Shown: positions 53,701-61,968, counted from the stretch's first letter. The stretch is 64,000 nt of DNA from Hwangdonia lutea (GCF_032814565.1 NZ_CP136521.1:1-64000); one strand, 5' to 3'. The notes: a model not told the origin generated them from the letters alone. Translations and numbers: made by a program.

Positions 53701-53918
53701 CTGAAACGAAAGATGTTTCCTGTAAAATTGATAACAAAAAACACCATTATAGCTTCAAACCACCACGTGTTGTATATTAAATTACGTGTGTAAGGTGTTG
53801 GCGATGTGTCTTGTCCTGCATCTAAAAATGTGCCAATGGCCATGGCCGCCGCAAAGGCTAAAAATAAAACAGCAGTAAGTCGCGTTGAGAAAAGAATTTT
53901 GGCGAGTTTATTTTGCAT
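50724..53918 (-). CDS. ccsBA: Fused cytochrome c biogenesis protein CcsB-CcsA (ResB-ResC type)
   Basis: System II haem exporter and cytochrome c synthase in one polypeptide of 1064 residues. The N-terminal ResB/CcsB part has membrane helices near 10-30, 55-72 and 83-100, a large periplasmic domain, and a helix near 450. Another periplasmic domain follows (about 500-770). The C-terminal CcsA part has about eight helices with the haem-handling WGWDPKETWALI motif near residue 965. Fusions of this kind are usual in Bacteroidetes. It points to c-type cytochromes and respiratory metabolism. Confidence 0.95.
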   Translation of the reverse strand: MQNKLAKILFSTRLTAVLFLAFAAAMAIGTFLDAGQDTSPTPYTRNLIYNTWWFEAIMVFFVINFTGNIFRFRLYKKEKWATLILHLSFIFILLGAFVTRYISFEGMMAIREGATENTFLSQKTYITTYIDGDFVVNGQNQRRVLESEVDFSKRLENEFRVTTDYNGQPVTIELEKFIAGAEEDIIPDKNGEEYLKLVEAGGNGSHNHFLKVGEVANVHNILIALNKPTNGAINITQTNDGLTIQSPFEGSYLTMATQAEGKVVKDSVQPLVLRSLYKIGNMQMVFPKPVIKGVFDVVQKSEILKNDSDGVVLKVTANNETKTVGLIGGKGTNSAFKQIQVGGLDFAFKYGSKVLELPFHIKLNDFEAERYPGTDNGYSAFSSQVTVIDEQQDDFDYKIYMNHILDHRGYRFFQSSFDPDEKGTILSVNHDYWGTMLTYIGYFMLYFGMMAILFVKGSRFGDLERQLNKIKAKKAKLLPIILLLFSLNAFSQQHSEDDGHNHTKPSKTQIDSILKANITPKAHADEFGHLVIQDLSGRMMPVNTYASEMLRKLSKNNTYEGFDANQVLLSIQESPLLWYNVPIIYIKPKKGDSIRSLLGIQKEEKYATLADFFTMRGEYKLAPYLEEAYKAPVPNGYQKEFKETDQRVSLLYNAVEGMSLKIFPIPNDYNNKWISAYDYRTDKEINSKIEDSLYGNFVKNGFRAYLFTLNKSKQSGDFSEASKLLEAFKKTQHQYGADVMLSDKKINTEVLYNKYDIFKRLYSWYMYAGTLLFIVLIVQIFKEKSKAINTTVKVFNAIIIGLFLLHTAGLIVRWYISGHAPWSDAYESMIYVAWATMFFGLAFGRKSDLTIAATAFVTAMILMIAHWNWMDPAIANLQPVLNSYWLMIHVAVIVASYGPFALGMILGVVSLLLMIFTTKNNKLKMDLNIKELTVINEMALTVGLVLLTIGNFLGGMWANESWGRYWGWDPKETWALISIMVYAFVIHMRLVPGLRGRWFFNLMSIVAFSSILMTYFGVNFYLAGLHSYASGDQIVSVKFILIACAIVAVLGFFAYRGYAKHYKK

Positions 53919-54044
53919 AATAACTACCTTTTTTTAGGTCGTGCAAATTTAATGATTTAAGTTGATTTTGATATATTAATAATGGAAAGTTTAAACTAGA
54001 AATTGTTAAAATTCATTTGCTGTTTTAACCCAACCACAAACCAA

Positions 54045-54455
54045 TTACTGGTGCTGCCTAGCTTCAAAGATTTTTAAGTATAAAAATGTGCCCATTTTTC
54101 GGGCGCGTCGTTTGGCGTTTTCGGCATAATCACCTTCAAAAAGTTCGTCAATGGTTTGAAACCACAAGTTTAACCATAGCCCGAAGTGCAATTCTGAAAT
54201 GCTGTTATTATTCGCTCTATCAACTTTTACGTGGGCTTCTAAAGGATTGCCTCTGTATTTCTTTTCCAATTTTCTGGTCATAAACAAACTCGATTCCCAA
54301 AAGGTGGTAAGTTTATCTAAATGTTCGTCCCAATCTTCAATCATATCATTAAAAAAAGGACCCAAAACAGCATCTTTTCTAACTTTTTTATAGAATGATG
54401 ACACCAACAAAAACACATCATCTCTCGTTTTAATATCTTTTTTACCCATAAACAA
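54045..54455 (-). CDS. Group III truncated haemoglobin
   Basis: Small haem protein of the 2/2 globin fold, group III. Length 136 is typical. LVSSFYKKVRKDAVLGPFFND opens the fold, WDEHLDKLTTFWESSLF contains the region around the distal helix, and the candidate proximal His lies in ISELHFGLWLNLWFQTIDELF. Such proteins bind oxygen, NO or related ligands. It follows a small membrane protein by one base and is divergent from a Crp/Fnr regulator with an FNR-like box, suggesting redox or NO control. Confidence 0.92.
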   Translation of the reverse strand: MFMGKKDIKTRDDVFLLVSSFYKKVRKDAVLGPFFNDMIEDWDEHLDKLTTFWESSLFMTRKLEKKYRGNPLEAHVKVDRANNNSISELHFGLWLNLWFQTIDELFEGDYAENAKRRARKMGTFLYLKIFEARQHQ

Positions 54456-54456
54456 C

Positions 54457-54750
54457 TTACTGTAAACGCATTACATTTAATGCAATTAAAATTATATTGA
54501 CAATAAGTGATAAAATTAACAAATTAAATGTCCATTTAAGTTTTAAATGCGCCATAATTGCTGCATTGTAAGTCATTGAAACAATAACGCATATGGTTAA
54601 TTCCAATAAATAAAATTCTGAAATGGTGCTATTAATCAAAATATACATGGCAGCTATTGAGCCCACACAACTTTGAAATATGATACTTAAGGGAATATAG
54701 AGAATATAATTCTCGTTGAAATTACTCAGTGATTTTTCATAAAAATTCAT
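54457..54750 (-). CDS. Small three-helix membrane protein co-transcribed with truncated haemoglobin
   Basis: Not recognised by domain. 97 residues with three hydrophobic segments (about 17-38, 47-66 and 74-92). A histidine in the loop between helices two and three (AAIMAHLKLKW) is the only obvious possible metal or haem ligand. It is the first gene of a two-gene minus-strand operon, one base ahead of the haemoglobin gene. Such arrangement suggests a membrane partner of the globin, by inference only. Confidence 0.75.
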   Translation of the reverse strand: MNFYEKSLSNFNENYILYIPLSIIFQSCVGSIAAMYILINSTISEFYLLELTICVIVSMTYNAAIMAHLKLKWTFNLLILSLIVNIILIALNVMRLQ

Positions 54751-54764
54751 GATATATTTTTTTA

Positions 54765-54821
54765 TTTGAATACTTCAAAGTTCTATAACATATCTTTGTT
54801 TTTTTATGATTCAAATCATAA
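54765..54821 (+). promoter_or_regulatory. Promoter and FNR-like operator of the Crp/Fnr regulator
   Basis: TTTG at 54765-54768 and TATCTTTG at 54791-54798 fit the Bacteroidetes -33/-7 pattern (spacing 22 bp, slightly long). Just downstream, TTATGATT-CA-AATCATAA (54804-54821) is a perfect 18-bp palindrome containing TGAT-N4-ATCA, the FNR-type core. Its position over the expected transcription start suggests autorepression. Confidence 0.6.
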
Positions 54822-54825
54822 CCAT

Positions 54826-55413
54826 ATGATTCCTTTAAAAATTCTTAATAACTACAAAGCGCTTAAAAAAACATATACCAAAAACAGTATTGTTTTTAAT
54901 GAGGGCGAAACGGCCAGATTTTATTATCAAATTAAAAAAGGCGATATAAAAATGTACAATATTACCGAAGATGGTAAAGAGTTTGTACAGGGTTATTTTA
55001 GTAATGGCAATTCGTTTGGAGAGCCGCCATTATTTGGCAATTACAAATACCCCGCTACAGCGTTTTGTGTATCAGATTGTGTGATTTACAAAATACCCAA
55101 AGCCACTTTTTTTGACTTGCTGAAAACACATCCGGACATTCATTTAACATTCACAAAATTGCTTTGTAAGCGCATGGTTTATAAGGCTAAAATAATGAAG
55201 GAACTTTCGGTTTATCCGCCAGAACATCGTATTTTAACTTTGCTCAATCACTTTAAGGAAAGCTCATCTCCAGAAGAAATTTACGAGGTTAAACTAACGC
55301 GCCAACAAATTTCGGAACTCACGGGCTTACGGGTTGAAACCGTAATTAGAGCCATTAAGCATTTAGAAAAATCAAACAAATTATATATTAAAGAACGCAA
55401 AGTTTATATCTAA
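54826..55413 (+). CDS. Crp/Fnr-family transcriptional regulator
   Basis: Cytoplasmic regulator with an N-terminal cyclic-nucleotide-binding-like barrel (residues about 5-115; NEGETARFYYQIKKGDIKMY) and a C-terminal winged helix. The recognition region is LTRQQISELTGLRVETVIRAIKHLEK (near 155-180), with an E-x3-R-type helix as in FNR/CRP. No N-terminal cysteine cluster is present, so it is not a 4Fe-4S FNR. I use the ATG at 54826, downstream of the operator; an earlier in-frame ATG would translate through promoter sequence. Divergent from the globin operon. Confidence 0.92.
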   Translation: MIPLKILNNYKALKKTYTKNSIVFNEGETARFYYQIKKGDIKMYNITEDGKEFVQGYFSNGNSFGEPPLFGNYKYPATAFCVSDCVIYKIPKATFFDLLKTHPDIHLTFTKLLCKRMVYKAKIMKELSVYPPEHRILTLLNHFKESSSPEEIYEVKLTRQQISELTGLRVETVIRAIKHLEKSNKLYIKERKVYI

Positions 55414-55432
55414 ATATTTCTATTTTAGCAGT

Positions 55433-56245
55433 ATGATTTCAGTAGTAATTCTTGGCGCCGGTAATGTAGCCACTCACCTATTTAAAGCTTTCGCGAAAGC
55501 TGAAAATATTATGGTAAAACAATGGTATAATAGACATATAAGTGCCATAAGCTCTTATAAAAATAAGGTTGAAATTATTGATGATTTATCGCTATTAAAA
55601 GATGCCGATATATATATAATTGCCGTTAGCGATGATGCCATTGCAGAACTATCAGAACAGCTTCCATTTGTAAACAAACTCGTAGTTCATACTTCGGGGA
55701 GCGTTGGTGTTTACGATATTGACAAAAAGCAAAAACGCGGTGTGTTTTATCCGTTGCAAACCTTTAGTAAAGATGCCGAAATGGAATTTAAAAACGTACC
55801 CATTTGCATTGAAACCATCGATAAAAAAGATTATCATATTTTAAAAGAATTGGCCATTTCAATAGGCAGTCCGACCAAAAAAGTAAACAGCGACCAGCGT
55901 CGTGTGTTGCATTTAGCGGCCGTTTTTGTAAATAATTTTACAAATCAATTGTATAGAATCGGACACGAAATTACCGAAAGCGAAGGTGCCGAATTCGATT
56001 TGCTAAAACCGTTAATTCTTGAAACAGCAAAAAAAGTTCAAGAATTTTCGCCATACATGGCTCAAACCGGTCCTGCAAAACGCAACGACAAAAAAACCAT
56101 AAAAAAGCATTTAAAAATTTTAGAAAGCGAACAGCATAAAGCCATTTACGAACTGCTAACCAAATCAATACAGCAAACTCATGGTGCTCCAATAAACGCG
56201 CAAACCAATGATAAAAACACCAATAATGGAAGAAAAAAGCTATAA
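55433..56245 (+). CDS. DUF2520 Rossmann-fold protein
   Basis: Predicted NAD(P)-dependent oxidoreductase-like protein. The dinucleotide motif VVILGAGNVATHL opens the protein, and IYIIAVSDDAIAEL and VVHTSGSVGVYDI follow. The second half (about residues 125-250) is the helical DUF2520 domain, with HLAAVFVNNFTNQLY. Length 270 is normal. Reaction unknown. Its 3' end overlaps the KdsC-like gene by 20 bases, so translation is likely coupled. Confidence 0.88.
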   Translation: MISVVILGAGNVATHLFKAFAKAENIMVKQWYNRHISAISSYKNKVEIIDDLSLLKDADIYIIAVSDDAIAELSEQLPFVNKLVVHTSGSVGVYDIDKKQKRGVFYPLQTFSKDAEMEFKNVPICIETIDKKDYHILKELAISIGSPTKKVNSDQRRVLHLAAVFVNNFTNQLYRIGHEITESEGAEFDLLKPLILETAKKVQEFSPYMAQTGPAKRNDKKTIKKHLKILESEQHKAIYELLTKSIQQTHGAPINAQTNDKNTNNGRKKL

Positions 56246-56756
56246 AGAATATTTAGAACACATCACCACGTTTATTTTTGATGTTGATGGAGTTTTAACC
56301 GACGGCTCCGTAACCGTAACAACCACCGGAGATATGTTAAGAAAAATGAACATAAAAGATGGTTATGGACTTAAAACCGCTGTTGATGCTGGATTTAACG
56401 TTTGCATTATTTCGGGAGGCTCAAACGAAGGGGTGCGTATTCGTTTAAAAGGTTTGGGCATAAAAGACATTTATTTGGGCGCGCACAATAAAATTGATCA
56501 GCTTAACGACTACTTCGAAAAAAAAGGCATTAAATCGGAAAACGTATTGTATATGGGCGATGATATCCCGGATTTTCCGGTTATGAAAATTATTGGTTTG
56601 CCCTGTTGCCCGCAAGATGCTGTACCTGAAATAAAAAATATTTCAAAATATATTTCGCATAAAAAGGGCGGTAAAGGTGCGGTTCGCGATGTTATTGAAC
56701 AAGTGCTTAAAGTTCAAGGGAAATGGAACGGGAATTTTAGTGCAAAATACGACTAA
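56226..56756 (+). CDS. KdsC-like HAD phosphatase (3-deoxy-D-manno-octulosonate 8-phosphate phosphatase family)
   Basis: HAD subfamily III phosphatase lacking a cap domain, in the KDO-8-phosphate phosphatase group that supplies KDO for lipopolysaccharide. The nucleophile motif FIFDVDGVLTDGS is near residues 16-28, CIISGGSNEGV is motif II, and YMGDDIPDFPVMKIIGLPCCPQDA is the acidic motif IV. The ATG at 56226 gives 176 residues; an earlier in-frame ATG at 56208 adds six. Substrate within the family is inferred. Confidence 0.9.
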   Translation: MEEKSYKEYLEHITTFIFDVDGVLTDGSVTVTTTGDMLRKMNIKDGYGLKTAVDAGFNVCIISGGSNEGVRIRLKGLGIKDIYLGAHNKIDQLNDYFEKKGIKSENVLYMGDDIPDFPVMKIIGLPCCPQDAVPEIKNISKYISHKKGGKGAVRDVIEQVLKVQGKWNGNFSAKYD

Positions 56757-56759
56757 GTC

Positions 56760-57092
56760 TTGGCAAGGAACAAAAGAAGACATAGCGTAGGTTTTGGATA
56801 TATTGGTTTTGGAAACAACAGAAGTGTCTTTAACCAAACTTCCAATAAAGCGTTTTCTGCATTAAAAGAAAAACTTAATGAAGCAACCCATAATCATTAT
56901 CAGCTAAATTTTTCTCATAAAAAACTATCAAAAGCCGAAAGGGAAACAATTAAAAACAAAATCAGAAAAGAAGAAAAACGAAAATCCATTCACGCTATAA
57001 TTTTAACCATTTTAGTTCTTTTTATCATTATCGTTACTTTTCGCGAATATCTTTTATATTCAATTAACAACCGAACCAACCCTTATTTATAA
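56760..57092 (+). CDS. Small membrane protein of unknown function
   Basis: Unrecognised, 110 residues, TTG start four bases after the KdsC-like stop codon. The N-terminal two thirds is basic and soluble (RRHSVGFGYIGFGNNRSVF, then LSKAERETIKNKIRKEEKRK), followed by one transmembrane helix (about residues 77-97) near the C-terminus. Position inside a tight plus-strand run supports it being real. Confidence 0.75.
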   Translation: MARNKRRHSVGFGYIGFGNNRSVFNQTSNKAFSALKEKLNEATHNHYQLNFSHKKLSKAERETIKNKIRKEEKRKSIHAIILTILVLFIIIVTFREYLLYSINNRTNPYL

Positions 57093-57100
57093 CATTAATA

Positions 57101-58006
57101 TTGAACGTTTTAAACCTCATCCGTTGGAAAAACTTATTACTAATTGCCCTCGTGCAACTATTAATTAAATACGCTTTTTTAGAACCTTTTGGCGTTGATT
57201 TTGGATTAACCACATTACAAATTTCAATTTTGGTTTTAGCGACAATTTGTATTGCCGCCGCCGGTAATGTAATTAACGATATTTACGATGTTGAAACCGA
57301 TTTTGTAAACAAACCCGACAAACTGATTATTGGCACATCCATTTCAGAAAAAACGGCTTATAATCTTTTTATAGCCTTAAACGTCATTGGTGTTGGCTTG
57401 GGGTATTACCTATCGCAATCGGTTGGCAAAAGTGCATTTTTCTCAATATTCGTTATTATTTCGGCCTTACTGTATGTGTATGCTTCCTATTTAAAACAAA
57501 CGCTTTTAATTGGTAACATCATCATTTCGTTACTGGTGGCATTAAGCATTGTTGTTGTGGGTATTTTTGAATTATTACCCGTAATAACAACCGAAAACCG
57601 ACACACACTTTTTACTTTTTTTAAAATCATTTTAGACTATGCGCTGTTTGCTTTTATTATAAATTTGATTCGCGAAATCGCAAAAGACATTGAAGATATT
57701 GATGGCGACTATAAAGCTGGCATGCGTACGCTACCCATTGTTATTGGGCGAGAACGGGCGGGCAACATCCTTTTTGTTTTATCGCTTTTTCCGTTATTTG
57801 CTGTGGCGTATTACACCATTAATTCGTTGTACAAAAACCAAATAGCGGTGGTCTATTTTTTGGTGTTTATTATTGGTCCTTTGGTTTATATCAGTATCAA
57901 ATCGTTTAATGCCAAAACCAAAAAGGAATATCATCATATTAGCAATGTTTTAAAATTGGTCATGTTATTTGGGATGCTTTCTTTACTTTTATATAAGTTT
58001 ACCTAA
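57101..58006 (+). CDS. UbiA-family prenyltransferase
   Basis: Integral membrane prenyltransferase. Both Asp-rich motifs are present: NDIYDVETD near residue 60 and DIEDIDGDYKAGMRTLP near 195, with about eight or nine hydrophobic segments. Homologues in Flavobacteriaceae are often labelled geranylgeranylglycerol-phosphate geranylgeranyltransferase; the real acceptor is uncertain (quinone, lipid or pigment). A TTG at 57101 is the apparent start, eight bases after the previous gene. Length 301. Confidence 0.9.
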   Translation: MNVLNLIRWKNLLLIALVQLLIKYAFLEPFGVDFGLTTLQISILVLATICIAAAGNVINDIYDVETDFVNKPDKLIIGTSISEKTAYNLFIALNVIGVGLGYYLSQSVGKSAFFSIFVIISALLYVYASYLKQTLLIGNIIISLLVALSIVVVGIFELLPVITTENRHTLFTFFKIILDYALFAFIINLIREIAKDIEDIDGDYKAGMRTLPIVIGRERAGNILFVLSLFPLFAVAYYTINSLYKNQIAVVYFLVFIIGPLVYISIKSFNAKTKKEYHHISNVLKLVMLFGMLSLLLYKFT

Positions 58007-58038
58007 ATTTAAAAAAACAGAAACTTCTTGACATTAAA

Positions 58039-58058
58039 ACGACAATATAAAATGTCGT
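58039..58058 (+). promoter_or_regulatory. Dyad upstream of the XRE regulator
   Basis: ACGACA and TGTCGT form perfect six-base arms with an eight-base AT spacer, 67 bp before the regulator's likely ATG. A candidate autoregulatory operator. Confidence 0.4.
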
Positions 58059-58125
58059 AAAAATGTCCACGTTAAACCGTTATCAGACTTATGATTACAT
58101 AATAACTTTGATAAAAATTTTTATT

Positions 58126-58698
58126 ATGAATTCAATAGGAACTAAAATTATCGAAATTCGAAAGTCAAGAGGGTTAAACCAAGAAGAATTAGCTGAACTA
58201 TCCAAAGTTAACTTAAGAACAATTCAAAGAATTGAAAATAATGAAAACGTACCTAGGGGAAAAACATTAGATTTAATATGTAACGCACTTGAAATAGATC
58301 GCAACTGTTTTACCAGAACAGCTTTAAAAAACAAAAGTGAATCAATTGGGTCTTTTATAATTAATGGAGTATATCTAATTCTGCTAAATTTACTTCTTAT
58401 GTCAATAATTGGCTTCTTAACTTTAGATTCAAATGCAAATATTAATAGTCGAACTGGAGCATTATTATTAAGTTTTTTTGTGCCTTTTTTCATTGTATTA
58501 TACACACAAAAAATGACCCCGCTTGAAAGAGTGCTGAAATTTGGAATTGGTTTATTAGTGTATATTGGATTATTATTGATAGTTCAAGGATTTAAAGAAG
58601 GTTTTAGTCTAGGCTTGCGCACAGGCCTATATCTTTGCTCAATACTTTCTGTTGGAGTTTTATACTATGGCAAAGCCATACTTAAACTGATAAAATAA
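58126..58698 (+). CDS. Membrane-anchored XRE-family regulator
   Basis: An N-terminal helix-turn-helix of the Cro/C1 type (about residues 1-60: IIEIRKSRGLNQEELAELS, then LRTIQRIENNENVPRGKTL) is joined to a C-terminal part with four hydrophobic segments (about 75-95, 105-125, 133-155 and 160-180). It is therefore a membrane-tethered DNA-binding protein, a layout seen repeatedly in Flavobacteriaceae. I use the ATG at 58126 at the fold start. It ends one base before the Maf-like gene. Confidence 0.85.
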   Translation: MNSIGTKIIEIRKSRGLNQEELAELSKVNLRTIQRIENNENVPRGKTLDLICNALEIDRNCFTRTALKNKSESIGSFIINGVYLILLNLLLMSIIGFLTLDSNANINSRTGALLLSFFVPFFIVLYTQKMTPLERVLKFGIGLLVYIGLLLIVQGFKEGFSLGLRTGLYLCSILSVGVLYYGKAILKLIK

Positions 58699-58699
58699 A

Positions 58700-59293
58700 A
58701 TGCTAAACCAAAAACTAAAAAATCACAATATCATTTTGGCATCTGCCTCACCGAGGCGACAAGAATTTTTTAAAAATTTAGGATTGGATTTCGAGATTCG
58801 ATTAAAACCCATAAAAGAAGAATATCCCCCACGGTTAACGCATTTCGAAATCTGCAACTATTTAGCACAACTTAAGGCGCTTCCGTTTAAAGAAGAATTA
58901 AACACCAACGACATCCTCATTACCAGCGATACCATAGTTTGGCACAACAACCAAGCTTTGGGTAAACCCAGAAATAACGGTGAAGCTTTCTCAATTTTAA
59001 AGGCTTTAAGCAACACGACGCACGAAGTCATTACATCCGTTTGTTTCACAAGTTCAAACTACGAAAAAACCATACATAACATCACCAAGGTTACCTTTAA
59101 GGAACTGTCTGATGCCGAAATTAATTTCTACATAAAAAACTACAAACCTTTTGACAAAGCTGGTGCTTACGGCATACAGGATTGGATTGGTCAAATAGGC
59201 GTTACAAAAATTGAAGGCTCATATTTTAATGTTATGGGATTGCCCGTTCACGCCGTTTATAAAACGTTAAATGATATGGTAAACGCTTCATAA
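58700..59293 (+). CDS. Maf-family nucleoside triphosphate pyrophosphatase
   Basis: Maf/HAM1-like enzyme that hydrolyses (d)NTPs, probably modified or non-canonical nucleotides, to monophosphates. The N-terminal NIILASASPRRQEFFKNLGLDFEI signature is intact, and ITSDTIVWHNNQALGKP and KPFDKAGAYGIQDWIG are the conserved catalytic and substrate segments. Length 197 is usual. The old name septum formation inhibitor is functionally uncertain. Confidence 0.95.
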   Translation: MLNQKLKNHNIILASASPRRQEFFKNLGLDFEIRLKPIKEEYPPRLTHFEICNYLAQLKALPFKEELNTNDILITSDTIVWHNNQALGKPRNNGEAFSILKALSNTTHEVITSVCFTSSNYEKTIHNITKVTFKELSDAEINFYIKNYKPFDKAGAYGIQDWIGQIGVTKIEGSYFNVMGLPVHAVYKTLNDMVNAS

Positions 59294-59324
59294 ATTTGTA
59301 AATTTAGACTTAAAATTTAATCAG

Positions 59325-60266
59325 ATGAAAAAGATTATTAAAGTCAAAATTCTTATTTGGCCCGTTATGGGGTTATTTCTAATATTTTCTGCTTGCAACA
59401 AAAAAAACGAAACCCAAAATTTAGCTACTAATTTTGATGCAGAAGTTTCGGTTAAAAACACATCCGTAAAAGAACCATCGCAAGCATTTAAAGATTACTG
59501 GTACGCCGGTAAAGCGGAAATTACGTCGTACCAATTAGAGCAAGCCCGTTATGGCGAAATACGCGAAGGAAAAGCCGTTTTAATTTACGTTACCGAAGAT
59601 TTTTTACCCAACAAACAGGTAAAAGCCGATAACCAAAACCCAAATAATATTTCGGTTTTAAAACTAAATGCTACTAAAAAATTCAATACGGGTTTGTATC
59701 CGTATTCCATCATGCAAAGTACGTTTTATCCCGTTGCAAACAATCAACACGCCATAAAATTAACCAGCTCTATTCAAGAATGGTGCGGACAGGTTTACGC
59801 GCAGCTAAACAATAAAAATAAATTTGAAATTTCAGCCTATTCGTATTTTGAAAGTGAAGGTGATAAAAATTTCAAACTTGAAAAATCGATTTTAGAAAAC
59901 GAACTTTGGACGCAGTTGCGCATCGACCCTAAATCGTTACCCGTTGGTAGTTTGAAAATTATTCCATCGCTTGAATATAGCCGATTAAAGCATATAGAAA
60001 TAAAAGCATATAATGCTCAAGTCCGTTTAACCGGTAGTACCTATTCCATTGAATATCCAGAATTAAATCGAACATTAGCCATTAATTTTAATCCAAATTT
60101 TCCGCATGATATTTTAAGTTGGGAAGAAACCTTTATAAGCGGTTTTGGTAACAATGCTAAAACACTAACAACAAAAGCAACAAAACTAAACACCATAAAA
60201 TCGGCCTATTGGAACAAAAACAACAATACAGATGAAGTGCTTAGAGATACGCTTCAATTAAATTAA
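59325..60266 (+). CDS. Conserved lipoprotein of unknown function
   Basis: 313-residue predicted lipoprotein; the lipobox FSAC is near residue 24. The mature part contains FKDYWYAGKAEITSYQLEQARYG and SSIQEWCGQVYAQLN. No domain recognised. Downstream of maf in a tight run; flavobacterial homologues sometimes inherit the Maf name from their neighbour, which is unsupported. Confidence 0.8.
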   Translation: MKKIIKVKILIWPVMGLFLIFSACNKKNETQNLATNFDAEVSVKNTSVKEPSQAFKDYWYAGKAEITSYQLEQARYGEIREGKAVLIYVTEDFLPNKQVKADNQNPNNISVLKLNATKKFNTGLYPYSIMQSTFYPVANNQHAIKLTSSIQEWCGQVYAQLNNKNKFEISAYSYFESEGDKNFKLEKSILENELWTQLRIDPKSLPVGSLKIIPSLEYSRLKHIEIKAYNAQVRLTGSTYSIEYPELNRTLAINFNPNFPHDILSWEETFISGFGNNAKTLTTKATKLNTIKSAYWNKNNNTDEVLRDTLQLN

Positions 60267-60322
60267 AGTGGTATTAATTTGTAATGTATATTTAGCCCAT
60301 TGTTAAACCCAAACCATTAAAG

Positions 60323-60868
60323 ATGTTTTCTGAGATACTGCAAGGCCAATTAATAACAACAGGTGTTTTTATAATATCACTATTAATTATTAGAGCCATA
60401 ACACATTATACCATTACTAAAGTTGCCCGCAAAAACGGTATTAACGAAGCACGAATAAGGCTTATACGCCGTTACATAACTGTGGCATTGCTATTATTGG
60501 CCCTACTTGTTGAAGCTTTTGTATTTGGTGCAAAATTTGAGGATTTAGCCCTTATTTTTTCATCGGTATTTGCCATAATCGGTATAGCCTTATTTGCTAT
60601 CTGGTCTATATTAAGCAATGTTACCTCGGGAATTATTATGTTTTTCAATTTTCCTTATAAAGTGGGAGATAAAATAGAAATTCACGACAAAGATTTTCCC
60701 ATTAAAGCCATTATAGAAGATATCAGAGCGTTTCAACTGCATTTGCGTTTGGATGATGGCGATTTGGTAACCTATCCCAATAATCTTATGCTTCAAAAAG
60801 CCGTAACGCTTATTCAAAAAGACGCCATTGACAACGTCGATCAAGATGACGGTGTCGATACTGTGTAA
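60323..60868 (+). CDS. Short MscS-family mechanosensitive channel
   Basis: Small-conductance mechanosensitive channel-like protein of 181 residues. Three hydrophobic segments (about 10-28, 50-68 and 72-100) end in the pore-lining helix with FAIWSILSNVTSGIIMFFNFPYKVGD, followed by a short beta domain (IRAFQLHLRLDDGDLVTYPN). It lacks the large C-terminal vestibule of E. coli MscS (286 residues). Whether it gates alone is unknown. It precedes corA by 32 bp. Confidence 0.9.
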   Translation: MFSEILQGQLITTGVFIISLLIIRAITHYTITKVARKNGINEARIRLIRRYITVALLLLALLVEAFVFGAKFEDLALIFSSVFAIIGIALFAIWSILSNVTSGIIMFFNFPYKVGDKIEIHDKDFPIKAIIEDIRAFQLHLRLDDGDLVTYPNNLMLQKAVTLIQKDAIDNVDQDDGVDTV

Positions 60869-60900
60869 AATTCCCTATTTTAAAAATATATATTTCAATT

Positions 60901-61968
60901 ATGCCAAAAAAGAGAATATATCATTCTAAAAAGAAAATAGGCCAAATCCCGGGCAGCCTTATTTATACGGGTGAACGCTCTAAAGAAAAACTATTTATTG
61001 AGACTTTTGATTATACCAAAGAGTTTTGTGTTGAAAAAGAACTGCAAACCATTGAAGAAAGTTTTGAATACAAGAACACCGATTCTGTAACTTGGATAAA
61101 TTTAAACGGCTTAAACCATGTAGACCAGATTGAAGCCTTAGGAAATCATTACGATATTCACCCATTGGTTTTAGAAGATGTTGTGAATATTTCCCAACGC
61201 CCGAAAATTGATGATCACGAAGATTATCTATTTATCGTATTGAAAATGCTTTATTACGATGATAATCAGCATATCGTTTCAGAGCAAGTAAGTTTTATTC
61301 TAGGAAAAAATTATGTGCTATCCTTCCAAGAATCCGAAGGTGATGTTTTTGATGCCGTAAGAGACCGCCTAAGACACGCCAAAGGTCGTGTGCGCACCCT
61401 GAAATCAGACTATTTACTTTACGTGCTCATCGATGCTATTGTAGACCATTATTTTAGTGTTATAGAAATTTTAGGCGATAAAATTGAAGATTTTGAAACC
61501 GCTATTTTTGCTGGTGATGTCGACGGTGAAATCAGCCAAAAAATCCAGGACTTAAAACGTGAAATACTAAAAGTTCGTCGGGCTATTTTTCCGCTGCGCG
61601 AAGTTATAAGTCGCATCGAAAAAAATGAAAGCCCGCTTATTAATAAAAAGACCATTACTTATTATAGAGACATTTACGACCATTTGATTCATGTGTCTGA
61701 AAACATTGATATTTATCGCGAAATGATTTGGAGTTTAATGGATATGTACATGACTTCCATTAGCAATAAAATGAACGAAGTGATGAAAGTGCTTACCATA
61801 ATGGCGTCCATTTTTATTCCGCTTACCTTTATTGCCGGAATTTACGGGATGAATTTCGAGTACATTCCGGAACTGCAATACAAATACGCCTATTTTATTT
61901 TGTGGGGCGTCATGATTGTGCTTTTTATTGGGATGCTTTTTTACTTCAAACGGAAAAAGTGGTTGTAA
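60901..61968 (+). CDS. corA: CorA-family magnesium/cobalt transporter
   Basis: Pentameric inner-membrane divalent-cation channel. A long soluble funnel domain (residues about 1-290, with EDVVNISQRPKIDDHEDYLFIVLKML) is followed by two transmembrane helices. The selectivity signature YGMNF lies near residues 316-320. Length 355 is typical. It follows the MscS-like gene and may be co-transcribed. Confidence 0.96.
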   Translation: MPKKRIYHSKKKIGQIPGSLIYTGERSKEKLFIETFDYTKEFCVEKELQTIEESFEYKNTDSVTWINLNGLNHVDQIEALGNHYDIHPLVLEDVVNISQRPKIDDHEDYLFIVLKMLYYDDNQHIVSEQVSFILGKNYVLSFQESEGDVFDAVRDRLRHAKGRVRTLKSDYLLYVLIDAIVDHYFSVIEILGDKIEDFETAIFAGDVDGEISQKIQDLKREILKVRRAIFPLREVISRIEKNESPLINKKTITYYRDIYDHLIHVSENIDIYREMIWSLMDMYMTSISNKMNEVMKVLTIMASIFIPLTFIAGIYGMNFEYIPELQYKYAYFILWGVMIVLFIGMLFYFKRKKWL

